A stretch of DNA of 64,000 bases. Source: Trichinella spiralis. Its lineage: Eukaryota; Nematoda; Enoplea; Trichinellida; Trichinellidae. The translations under genes were made by a program, and so were the position numbers. Below the pieces are notes generated by a model, which was not told where the DNA came from, ran no database searches, and saw only the letters and a list, made by a program, of their open reading frames with translations. The stretch spans positions 17,146,335 through 17,210,334 of the forward strand of contig CM012953.1 of NCBI GenBank assembly GCA_000181795.3, read 5' to 3'. Of this stretch, positions 33,075 to 44,462 are shown one piece after another. Every line of letters starts with the position of its first letter. The first letter of the stretch is position 1.

Positions 33075-35910
33075 ATGTTTCAAATTACATCCGATCATGG
33101 TTGCTCTGGTAAAAATGAAGGTACCAGGGAGAGTTTAAAATATCTGATTAAAAAGCGTCAAGTAAAGGCTTCTCACAAAGTATTCACTGAGAAAATGATC
33201 GATTAATAAAAATTATTCTTTGAAATAAAATGGAAATTTTGAAGTTAATTGAAAATGTTTCAAGCAAAGATCTTTTTTAAGCACAAAATAATATTTTGTT
33301 ATCATGTAAATATTTTAAAAACAGTATTATGAACTTATATAAATATATATTTAATATTTCAATAATTAATATATTTAATTATTCAGAAACATTTGTAAAA
33401 ACAGTTAATTATTTAGTGAAAATCCAACTCATATAAACCTATTCATCATTTACTGTAAACATGGAAATGCAGTTCTGTTTTTATGAATTTCGGGTTTTGG
33501 TGCAGATGCTTGATAGTCCTGATTTTATAAATTATTATTGGCTAATACATATTTATTTTAATAAATTAAAATCGTTAATTAGACCACCTTATGATTGTTT
33601 TTAGCCTTTTCTGCGCAGTTGGTGTGCGAATTAAAATGGCATCTTTGTTGCGTCTGCGAAGCGGAAGACGAGAATGGCGGGGAAGAAGACGTGTAATTAT
33701 TTTTTATCTGTTTTACGTAATTTTACATTGTAATTAGTAATATTTTATTAGCCATTGTTAGATTTTTTAGCTTTTCTATCTTACCTAAATTTTTAACGTG
33801 CGAATATCTTACTGTAATTTTAAGAAGCTTTTAAATCTTTAATTAGGACGATCTAACGCAGTTAACCTATGAAGAACATCGCACGCTGAGCAAAGTTCTT
33901 CACGAATCGCTGAAAACTTTTAAAGCAACTTTGGATTACGCAGAAATGGATGAAGAATCATCAATGAGTGACAGTGATTTAAGCGATGAAAGCGCAGGTT
34001 ATTTGTTTTTTATAATAGTTATTTTATGTCGTATATTGCTAAGTTTAGTTCATAAGTTTCAAAAACTTTGCACACTGCGCAGCTATGTTTTTATGTTTCA
34101 TGTTAACAGATACAGCTTTATCGAAATTACGACAGTCACAGAATGAAAAAGTTAGTTAATTTAGAAATTTTGGTTATTTGCGCAAATGTGCCTTTCTAAA
34201 TTCATTATTGAAGTTTGCAGAATTTAATGGATGACAGTATTAAAAGTAATATTGCTGTAGATAATTTATGCATCTTTGTGCATCTATGCTTTTTTGTTGA
34301 AAACGTTAGGCGATTATTAATAAATGTTAACTTCTTTTTCTTCAAGTAACAAAATTTTAGAAATTGGTAATATGACACGTATTAAAAAGTTTATATTTTG
34401 AGTTGTTACGTTCTGTTAAATTACTTGAAAAACCTTGTTACATGCATATATATGTGTATGGGTGTGGGTGTAGGTGTGTACGGTATGCTATAAGTGATTT
34501 ATTTATATTTTTAGACATACTACCAATGAAATCTAGGAAACAGTCATAAGAAAAAACATCTGGTATACTATGTAAATTTAAAACAAAAATTATTTAGTGC
34601 AATAGATGATGGTAGATTTTGAAAATTTTAGTTCACAAATTGTTTGATTACCACAGATTAATTTTACGTGCATATTTTTCATTTTTTACTTAGCAGAATA
34701 CTTTTTTTTATAGATTCGGATTTTATTCCTCGAGGCAAAGGTTTCAGTTATTTACTGCGTAAGTGTTTTTCAAATGAATGCAATTTTAAGTTATTATAAT
34801 TATTGCACAGATAAATTGAACATCTTTTTCTTGTTAAACAAATAAATATTTATTTACTTGAAATGACAATAATATTGATATATATATATATTTATTTATT
34901 TATTGTTTCAAGGCCCTGTAGCAGCAGACGAAAACAAGAAATCAAATGCTGCGGTTCCTTCAAGTATGAAAGCAAGTATAGGTGTCAGTGTTATTTCTTC
35001 ATGTTTATTATTTAGGCTCGACCAATACAAGTAAGCCGGCGTCATCAGGTGCATATTTCTAGGAATTTTCTAATTAGATAGATACGTGATTTATTTATCA
35101 TTACTGTAATGCATGTGACGATTATTAATTTTTTCCGGTTATTTTAAGATCACACGGAAGGTAAGAGTATCTCAAAATTAACAAGTAACTTAAATTTATT
35201 GGATATTAATTTCATCAGTGTGATGTTTCATCTCTATTTATATCTAAAGAAAATCTGTTGCTTATTGTTGTTCGCACAGTTTGTTTTACTGTTTGTTGTA
35301 AATGTGTGACATGAAGAGTTTTCGTGAAAAATGTTTTGTTTGCCTTGTACGTTTGAAAACCGAAAAACAAAGCGGACTTATTATATATTTCTTTATTTAT
35401 TTTTTTGGGAAATAAGTCATCTGTTGTTAAGGTGAAAATCTTTATTATAGAAGATGGACGTAATTCAGTTTCCAGATATACATACAGTTTAAGGCGAAGT
35501 AAGTGAGCATGAATTTATTTCTGTTCTTTGATGTGCAAATGTTAAGGAAATCAAGTAGTGGAACAATCGAGCGGTACTAAATCGTCGAATATAAGTAAAT
35601 GATTAAAGAGCATTTCTCATGTTTTCTTTTTATTTGATAAGGAATAATTTAAGACAGTGATGAAAATGTTGGTCAAAATCATAGGATCTCTGCAAGATCA
35701 TCTGTAAAGAAAACAAAATCCAGAGGCGAATATGCTTCAGCATCGAAGACAGAAGCAACTGCTACGGAAATGTTTTTATATTTTGCATTTGGCGGTGTGT
35801 TTTTGAAAAGTATATTTTTATTTTTGTAAAGTAACACTTTTCTAGGAAAACCGATGCAACTGGAATGGATGGACAGACTTCCTCTTCTCAGAGCAAATCA
35901 TTTAACGTAA
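33075..35910 (+). CDS. Unrecognised acidic/Ser-rich protein built of micro-exons
   Basis: I do not recognise the family. Eleven exons close in frame (690 nt, 229 residues): 33,075-33,108; 33,605-33,690; 33,847-33,997; 34,714-34,740; 34,913-34,975; 35,016-35,030; 35,149-35,160; 35,451-35,498; 35,547-35,594; 35,654-35,794; 35,846-35,910. Exon 2 holds a CCVCEAEDENGGEED stretch; exon 3 an amphipathic segment (LTYEEHRTLSKVLHESLK) and an acidic-Ser run (SSMSDSDLSDES). The middle is Ser/Thr/Lys-rich with basic patches (RYTYSLRR, SVKKTKSRGE). The end is hydrophobic (GKPMQLEWMDRLPLL). No signal peptide or membrane segment; a nuclear regulatory protein is a guess. Seven consecutive exons are multiples of three between phase-1 introns. 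The first two exons are the least certain. Confidence 0.55.
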
Positions 35911-36689
35911 ATCACAACAATAGTGAACTTCAACTTATTAATTCTTGTTTAAATTGAACAGTATTGTTTAATATTATTGTTAGTATAAATTTATTTGGAC
36001 TTGTCAAAATTAAGAATATGAAATATGCTAGTGTAAAATAATATCGCTCATTTATGCATTTTTATGATAAATAAAAGTTTTCTTTCAATTTCTGCGTGAA
36101 TCATGCCCTGGTATAAGTTCATTGATAACGCTGGTCAACATGGTTCTGGGGGTCTCCCAAAATATTAGCTGTTTTGGGATATTTTTGGCATGCTGATTAT
36201 GACAATGACATTTATTTTCCCCCATCACGTGCCGTTTTTTCACAGCGCGCTATGTTACTTTTTCCACTATTGTACGTATGTAACACATTGTGCTTTCTGT
36301 TTTAAGAGAGTCATGCAAGACACACGTATAAGGAGACCCTGAAGTAACGAAAAATGCCACCAGGAAAGTATTTAAGCAGTCCAGACTCATTTTATCAATC
36401 ACATTTCGGCAGTTTTGTAGTGAAGAACAAAAGGCAGAAAATAACAGATTTTGTGAAGAAGGCGTATTTCGCATACTTTGGTATAAAGCTAGGATATCAA
36501 GACAAGTCTTGGGCTCCACACATGTGTTGAGCAGTTGCGAAAATGGAGCAAAAAAGCACTGAAATCTCTTCCCTTTGGTGTACCTATGGTGTGGCCATGT
36601 TAATATGATTGTTATTTTTGCCTTAGCAAAGTAAGGGGTTATAATGCAAAGAACAGAAAGTGTATTTTTTATCCAAATCTTCCATCTGC

Positions 36690-37950
36690 TATAGGGACTG
36701 TTCCTCAAGGTCCTGATGTACCCATTCCATCACCACCGGATAGCATGGACGCAGTTGTCCTAAGTGATGAAGAAAGTAGCTAAGAAACCATCAGTGACAG
36801 TGGCTTTGAAATAGAGCATAAAAATACACCTCAGCAGTTTACACGATGTGAGTTGAACGACCTTGAGCTAAGTGTCTTCAAGGTTGGAGCTGAAACACTA
36901 GGATCCAGACTGCAGTCAAAACATATGTTTGCTCCGGGAACAGCAGTTTCGATGTATAGGAAATGTGAAACTGAATTTACACCCTTTTTTCAGAGAATAA
37001 GACTCAGTTGTCTATTGCAGTGACATTTCTGGATTGATGTTTCAGTTGGGCGCAGAAAAGTATGTCGCAAAGAAGTACTCCGCCAAAAAAAGCTTGAAGG
37101 GAGTTCTCCCATACAATGGGAACACCTATGTTTCTGTTCCAGTATTTCATTCTGTTGCCCTAAAGGAGACGTATGAAAATCTGGAAATAATTCTGCAGAA
37201 AATCAAATATTAAGAACACATGCGGCAGATGTGTGGTGACTTTAAAGTTCTGTGCGTGCTTCTGGGACAACAATCTGTCAACACTAAATTCCCATGCTTT
37301 GTGTGTAATGGGATAGCCGAGCACGTGATGAACACTGGAAGAAGAAAGACTGGCCAGTGCAAGCAAACCTTACACCAGAGGCAAAAAACATTTGCCATAA
37401 AAGTTTAATTAATCCAGAAAAAGTGCTCCTACCGCCACTTCACATAAAACTGGGCATCATGAAGCAGTTTGTTAAAGCCTTGGATAAAAATGGAACTTGC
37501 TTCCAATACCTCTGCACCCAGTTACCTTTTCTGCCAGGTGCCAAATTGAAAGAAGGCATATTTGTTGGACCTGAAATACAGAAATTGATTAAAGACAAGA
37601 TGTTTTCAAGCACAATGACACAAGTTGAGAAAGAAGCATGGGTTGCATTCACGAATGTTGTTTCAGGATTTTTGGGAAAGAAGAAGGACCATGAACACTT
37701 TCCATTGAAGCTCCACTTTCTGCACTCACATTTACATTTTTTCCCACAGAATCTTGGTGATGTTAGTGAAGAACAAGGTGAACGATTTCACTACGACATA
37801 AATGGAGTAGGAATATTAGGGTCGATGGAATGCTGCAATGATTGCAGATTATTGTTGGTGTCTCAAGAGAGAAACAAATCAAAATGAAAAGAAAAGGTCA
37901 ACGCGGCGGTCGTTTGCTACCAAAAGGACTAGATGCTCTGATGAAAAGCA
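36690..37950 (+). pseudogene. Broken copy of a multi-copy metazoan repeat ORF
   Basis: Pieces in several frames resemble a repeated, uncharacterised ORF that I recall from arthropod and other invertebrate genomes. Recognisable parts include GVLPYNGNTYVSVPVFHSV, MRQMCGDFKVLCVLLGQQS, TKFPCFVCNG, PPLHIKLGIMKQFVKALDKN, LKEGIFVGPEIQKLIKD, LHFLHSHLHFFPQNLG and EEQGERFHYDI. The Cys-containing block (CFVCN) and the HFLHSHLHFFP block look like conserved core motifs. The longest single frame is 37,357-37,887. The copy is broken in several places. Its element class is not known to me and I saw no terminal repeats, so I do not assign it. Confidence 0.55.
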
Positions 37951-39161
37951 CACCAACATCAAGTAGAAGTAATTTACTTTATTTTGCGCACATTAAAACT
38001 ATGTACGCCATTTTATGTGTTATTCTGTACAGAGTACTGTATTATACAATACGTGAATTCCCATGTTCACAATGTGAAAGAACTGTATGTGATAGGAGAA
38101 ATTCATTAGCATTTTTGAAATCAGCATAGCAAAATTATTAAAAGTCACTCGTAACTCAGTAAACCCCAGAGAAAAAGTTTCAATTTGTGGACCTATGTAA
38201 TTGTAATACTCAAAAATTGCATTTCGCATGTAAATTTATACTTCATTGCAACTTTTATCGGCAACAGTTAATCAGTCGATTATTAACAGATTATTTCATA
38301 ACCGACTTTCGATATGCAAGAAACCAGAAATTTTACAATTTTTCCTTAAATAATTTTCAAGCAAATACAAGCACAATCTTTATTCTTTCAATCAGAATCC
38401 GATAAATATGCAGATGAATAAAGGCACATAGTCGATCTCACTTCATGCATTTTTCTAAGGATTAACTGATGATATACAGTCAACTAAGCAAAAATATTCT
38501 ATACCTTATCCACAGTCTTTTTACAGTAATTTTATTAAAACGCAGGTTAAAATTTTGATGCCAAATATTTAGAAATAAAAAAATCAAATTTTAAATGAAT
38601 ATATAATTTTAATTTTATGCAAATAAATTTATTTTATGGGTAATTTTCATGCTAAGCATGATAATACTCCATGATAATATTTTGAGAATTATACAGTATA
38701 CTTTAAATGTTCCTGCAATATGTTCATTCATACGGTAGTCAATGAATGAACATCCTTGTAACTCAATGGGGTGATTGTTTGCTTTGTTGGTAGATTTTGT
38801 TTTTTGTTTTTGTTTTAAATTTTTGCTTTTTTGAAGTGAAATTGACTTAAGTAAAAGAATATATATTGATTTTCATTCGGATAAAAATGAATGTTATCGC
38901 ATTTGATAAGATGTCTGAAATAGCACAGTTAATTTTAGCAAAATAGTTTGGTTTGCTAACCTTTGCATTTGTTTTTATTTTTCTTTTTTCCTGTATTTTT
39001 ACGTTTTTATATTTATTAAAGATATGTCTAATTTTTGAAGATGATATTTATTAAGATGATAAAGTAATTCCAATTTGATTTATTCGACTTCAAAGTTGCA
39101 TTTTTTAGGTGACTGTGAATTCGAGATATTTCTTCCATTCTAAAATTGATCTCTTGCAGCT
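37951..39161. other. Intergenic DNA upstream of DDX23
   Basis: AT-rich. Frames are short and without family resemblance. The last 40 bases carry CTCTTGCAG, which looks like a splice acceptor two bases before the DDX23 ATG; it could receive a spliced leader or an upstream non-coding exon. Confidence 0.4.
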
Positions 39162-42100
39162 ATGAACAGGTATGTTTTCGGCTTGATGTTTTTGTAAGGT
39201 TTCAGTCAGTGATGATTCTAAAGCGAAGTATTTTTGAATAATTTTATCATATATAACATTGTTGTGATGTGTTTTAATTTTTCTGTCGCTTTTGCTGCTG
39301 TTGTAAAGAAGTTTAGTATTTCAAGTATACCGTTGTTATGCATGGCTGTTTTGTTTACTTTTATACTTTATTGTTCTTAAAGTACATTCACATTATTTAT
39401 TAATATATTTTTGCAAAAATATTGCTTTTGAAAATGTTAATCGGTTATTTATGTAAATAGCAACAGTGAAATTTGCGTTGAAGAGCAGGCGGAAAAGGTG
39501 GACGAGGATAGCGAAATCGAAGAGGGTCTTTTGGAGGATTCTCCTGTACATTTTCAGGATGAAGAAGCGTCCGAAAATGGTGGTGCAACCAATGATACAA
39601 ACAGCGCCGCAAATTTTGAAGATTCCGTTGCTACTGGCGATCGCGTGTTGAAAGCAAAAGAGGATTCGGATGAAGATTCTCATAGAGGAAAACGAAAAGA
39701 TCAAAAAGAAAAAAAGCGGAAATTGAAGGTTTTTCCAAACACGTATACTTATGAATCTATTACAAATGAAAAGCAGCATAATAATCAGTATGACCGAGAA
39801 AAGTCGAAGAAAAAACAAAGTTGTGGCAGTGAAAAGAAGACGACGAAAAGACAGGGCGAGTCCCATGACCACAATCGACGTTCAAAGGAAAAAGATAAAG
39901 AGTCTTCTTCTAGGTCGCGTAAACGACGGCATAGCAACGAGAAAAGTGACAAAAACGAAAAGTCGAAAGACAACAGTAAACATTTTAATAAATATAATTT
40001 AAGCAGTGAAATCATGATCTGCATTTTTGTTTTATAGGCAAACGTTTGAAAGAATCAAAGAAATCATCAGAAGAGAAGTGAAAAAGAAAAACGTCGATTT
40101 GTCTGTGCATTTTGAATACAGTGGATTTTCATTTGTAGAAAAAAGTCGGAACCAATTCCAGAAGACGAAAAGTTGGAAACCGAAGAAGACGCCGTGAAAG
40201 TGAAAAAGGAGCCTTTATCTTTGGAAGAATTGTTAGCTAAGAAAAAGGCCGAAGAGATGGCAGAAAATAAAGTAATGTTGTTTTGTATTATGTATTAAAA
40301 TTTAAATTATAAAATATTGTTGAATTTGAACTTGTTTGAATATGCTGAAGTTTGGAACTGAACTACTACGATTATTCATTTTTCGAAGCGACAAAAGTTT
40401 GCAAACTTTGTTTATTTGCTGTTAAATTTCTAGTGTAAATTTAAAATTTATTAAATTTTCAGCAGAGATAATTTTTTTTACTTTTTTTAAATTTTTATGG
40501 GCATGATTGATGATCACCTGAAGGATTGCTTATAACTGAATTGATGCCCTATTAAAGTAATTGTAAATGTATGTTTCTCAGTTGTGTATTTATTATTTAT
40601 TGAGTTGCGATTGGAATTTTTTTTAAATATGAATTTTTGTTGAGATTTCAATTTGTATTTTCAATTGTACGAATTGCAGCCTGTATTCCAAAGTCGAGCT
40701 CAAAGAGAAGCTGAAGCATTGAAAAGGAGGCAGCAGCAGGTGGAAGAGATGAAGAAGAAAGCTGAAGAATTGAAAAAGCAGCGCAAGGGATTTTTGGAAA
40801 CGGCCCGACGAGCGATCGGTCAGTGATTGATTGCATTTTTTTGCTTGGATAAAATTATCTTTTTTGTTGAATTGTTTTTTTTACCAATTGTAAAAGATCT
40901 CACAAAGTCACTATTGTGTAATGTTTGTTGTATTTCACTTGACCGCTGTAGTAATATTTTGCAGATCGAGATCGTTATGATCGAAGAGATTGGCGAGAAA
41001 ATGAAAAACGTCAGCGGGATAAGGATTTGAAAAGGGACGTCGATCGTGACAGGGAGGTGATTGCAATAAAGGTAATTTGTGATTACTGACCCACGTCGAT
41101 CAACTTGGTTTTGGCTTTTTCATTTTTATTATCCTTTCAGGAGCGCTATCTGGGATTAGCAATGAAAAAGCGAAAACGTTCTCGTCGATTGCATGAACGG
41201 AAATTTGTTTTCGACTGGGATGCAAATGAAGACACTTCCAATGATTACAACCCTCTTTATAAGGAAAAGCACGAAGTGCAGTTTTTTGGACGTGGTCATG
41301 TTGCGGGAATTGATTTGAAGACGCAAAAGAAGAATCAGTCTCAGTTTTATGGTGATTTGTTGAAAAAACGGCGTTCTGAAGCAGAAAAGCAGCAGGACGA
41401 GTATTATCACTACTACTCTTACTACTGTGATTGTTGTATTATTATTATTATTATTATTTAATATGCAGAAAGAATCAGAAACGCCTTTCTGCTAAAGAAG
41501 CTAAGCAGAAATGGGACGATCGACACTGGACGCAAAAGTCTCTCGAAGAAATGACCGACCGTGACTGGCGTATCTTTCGTGAAGATTACAATATTAGCAT
41601 TAAAGGCGGAAATGTTCCAAAGCCTATTCGTTCTTGGTTAGAAGCTGGTTTTCCAACTGAAATTCTAGATGTCATCATGAAAATTGGTTATACAGTAAGT
41701 AATTGTTTAGTGGTTGCTTGTTTCTTTTTTCAATTAATAATTGTTCAGTTATTTCAATTTTATTTCCACGTAATGGGATAATTTTATTTAATGTGATTTG
41801 ATTTGATTTGATCCGATCTGATCGTTTACTTATTGTCCAGGAACCGACTCCCATTCAACGCCAAGCTATTCCAATTGGACTTCAAAATCGTGATGTTATT
41901 GGTGTTGCTGAAACAGGTAGCGGCAAGACTGCTGCATTTTTGATACCGTTGCTTGTATGGCTGATGTCACTGCCAAAAATTGAAAGGTACACTGATGATG
42001 ATGGTGGTGGTTTTGAATTTTTTGTTCTTTCTATTATTATTATTAAAAGTGTTTTGTTATGATCAAAAGGGAAGAAGATGTAGATCAAGGACCGTATGCA

Positions 42101-43498
42101 GTGATTATGGCGCCGACTAGAGAATTGGCACAGCAGATCGAAGAGGAGGCGAATAAGTTTGGCGGTCCACTTGGAGTGAGAACTGTTTCTGTGATCGGCG
42201 GATTGTCACGAGAAGAGCAAGGTTTCAAACTTCGAATGGGTTGTGAGGTGAAGAGGAAAATTTGCTTATATATATGTATCGATTTGATTTTGATTTTAAT
42301 TTTTAGATTGTCATAGCTACACCCGGACGTCTTGTGGATGTTCTAGAGAATCGTTATTTAGTATTGAATCAGTGTACGTACGTTATATTGGACGAAGCGG
42401 ACAAGATGTTGGATATGGGTTTTGAACCTTACGTTCAGAATATTTTATCTTACATGCCTGTAACAAATTTGAAACCTGATACCGAAGAAGCAGAGGATGA
42501 AAAAGCACTGTTGAACAATTTTTATTCGAAGAAAAAATTTAGACAGGTTAATAATAGTAGAGGAGATTTTTTCATTTATTATTTATTTATCAATTGTTAT
42601 TTTGTATTGCCGGTGGATATGGATAATTTTAAATTATTTTCGGGAAAAATGCTGCAATTTGAAACAGAAGATAGTGAAACATTTTTATTGAAAAAAAGAA
42701 TTTGTGTTATTACTTTATTGATAATGTTTGTTTTAACAGTTTATTAATAATAATGTTTTCTTATTCTAGACAGTGATGTTCACGGCTACGATGTCATCGG
42801 CCGTGGAACGATTGGCCAGAAATTATTTGCGTCGTCCGGCCGTAGTGTACATTGGTGCTATTGGCAAGCCTACCGAAAGGGTCGAACAGATAGTCTATAT
42901 GGTTTCGGAAAGTGAAAAGCGGAAAAAGTTGGTTCAAATATTAGAAAAAGGCATCGAGCCGCCGATAATTATTTTCGTCAACCAGAAAAAAGGTGCCGAT
43001 CTGCTTGCCAGAGGCCTGGAAAAGCTCGGGGTGAGAAAGTTGTGCTTGTTTCAGTTCAGCTTTATCATTTTGATATGGTTTTCTAATTTTCTCTAGTTTA
43101 ATCCTTGTGCCCTTCATGGTGGTAAAGGTCAGGATGCGCGGGATTACGCGTTGGCAAGTTTGAAAGACGGCAGTAAGGATATTCTTGTGGCCACTGATGT
43201 GGCCGGCCGTGGTATTGATATAAAGGATGTGTCGTTGGTGTTGAACTACGACATGGCTAAAAGCATAGAAGATTATACGCATCGTATTGGTCGAACTGGA
43301 AGGGCTGGCAAATCCGGAAAAGCGATCACCTTCTTGACCAAAGAGGACAATCAAGTGTTTTACGATTTGAAGCAGCTGCTTTTGGAGAGTCCAGTGTCCA
43401 GCTGTCCAGCCGAATTGGCCAATCATCCGGACGCACAGAAAAAGCCAGGTCAATTTGTGGTGAAGAAACGAAAAGATGAAGTCGTTTTTCGTGCTTGA
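39162..43498 (+). CDS. ddx23: DDX23/Prp28 spliceosomal DEAD-box helicase
   Basis: U5 snRNP helicase that helps swap U1 for U6 at the 5' splice site. Thirteen exons: 39,162-39,169; 39,461-39,975; 40,038-40,077; 40,139-40,271; 40,680-40,818; 40,965-41,071; 41,141-41,400; 41,469-41,694; 41,841-41,986; 42,070-42,247; 42,307-42,546; 42,770-43,030; 43,097-43,498. Total 2,655 nt, 884 residues (human 820). An acidic then RS/KE-rich N-terminus leads to [15 protein letters not shown] and [10 protein letters not shown], family hallmarks. Core motifs: [19 protein letters not shown] (499-506), [16 protein letters not shown] (613-616), [31 protein letters not shown] (from 813). The end [19 protein letters not shown] is also typical. 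Intron 7 is only 68 bp and contains an ATT repeat. The acceptor of exon 10 is weak but required by the frame. Confidence 0.95.
41434..41459. repeat. (ATT)n microsatellite in DDX23 intron 7
   Basis: About eight ATT units inside a 68-bp intron, directly before the acceptor ATATGCAG. It takes the place of a normal polypyrimidine tract. Confidence 0.8.
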
Positions 43499-44462
43499 TT
43501 GACGACAGACAAAGCAGTATGTGACAAATGTTGTACATGCATAATTTTTTTCAGTTGTATTAAAATTAAAATTAAAATTATTCTGTGTCTATAGTGTAAA
43601 AGTTTTATGAGTGTAAATTTTGTTTTTCAACTGAAATAGATTTAAAAAAAATTTTTTTTTTCTTTTCAAACGAAAGAAACATCATCAACTAGCAACCAAG
43701 TCCGATTTGGAGTTGGGATTTACAAGAAAAAAAGATGAAGATGATTCTTTTCATATTCATAATATGTATATGCATAGTGACAAAAAAACATGTCCCGAGA
43801 TGATGAAAATTTATGTACGTACGCATGTAAGAAGGATTCTGCAACTGGGATCGAGGTTGCAAATATGTTTTCTACTGAATTCAAATCTATTTCATATTTC
43901 TGCTTTCTTTTTTCTATTTCAGTCTGTCAGTTGTTTTTTTTGTGTATGTTGTATTCAGTGAAAAAATATGCTGATCAACGTTCTGCTGAAGTTCGTTTTG
44001 ATGACTGCGGTCTGAGGAGACTTCTTGTCCGAGATTGTCTTATGTCATTGGTTGTATTTGTAGTTGCTTGCCAAAGTGGTATGCTGCTGCGTCCAGAAGT
44101 GAAACATCTCGGATGTTCAACTATAGAAGCGTTCTACAACATAAAATTTAATTTAATATTTTTCTTCATTTTTGTTCAGTTTAATATTTATTACTTATCA
44201 TCATCAATATATATGCAGAGAAAAACTGAGAGAAATATTTTTTCTTGTATTATTATTATTATTATTATTAATTATTCTATTGTGATATGTTTATTGTTTA
44301 TACAAAGCATATTTATTGAACAGAGAGTAAGTAAGCTTGTGGTAGAGGAAATCTTATTATACTGTCAAGTTGGTAAAATCGCTTCACTGGGATAAATTTC
44401 AAACAATTTCGTTGCTATGCTATTATTATCTCTGTCTCTGAAGTGTAATTTTAAATTGGTAG
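43499..44462. other. Convergent intergenic region, DDX23 and Erg 3' ends
   Basis: Holds the 3' untranslated parts of both genes. Repeated AATTAAAATTAAAATTAAA near 43,560 may carry DDX23 polyadenylation signals. Long plus frames (for example 43,790-44,395) are Ile/Phe/Cys-rich with microsatellite-coded runs and no family resemblance, so I do not call them genes. A second ATT repeat lies near 44,250. Confidence 0.5.

Noticed and set aside
36250-36708. 152-codon minus frame
   Set aside because: No recognisable domain, and it overlaps the upstream flank of the broken plus-strand repeat ORF.
43790-44395. 201-codon plus frame after DDX23
   Set aside because: Low-complexity, hydrophobic, partly coded by an ATT microsatellite, and it lies in the 3' region of two convergent genes.
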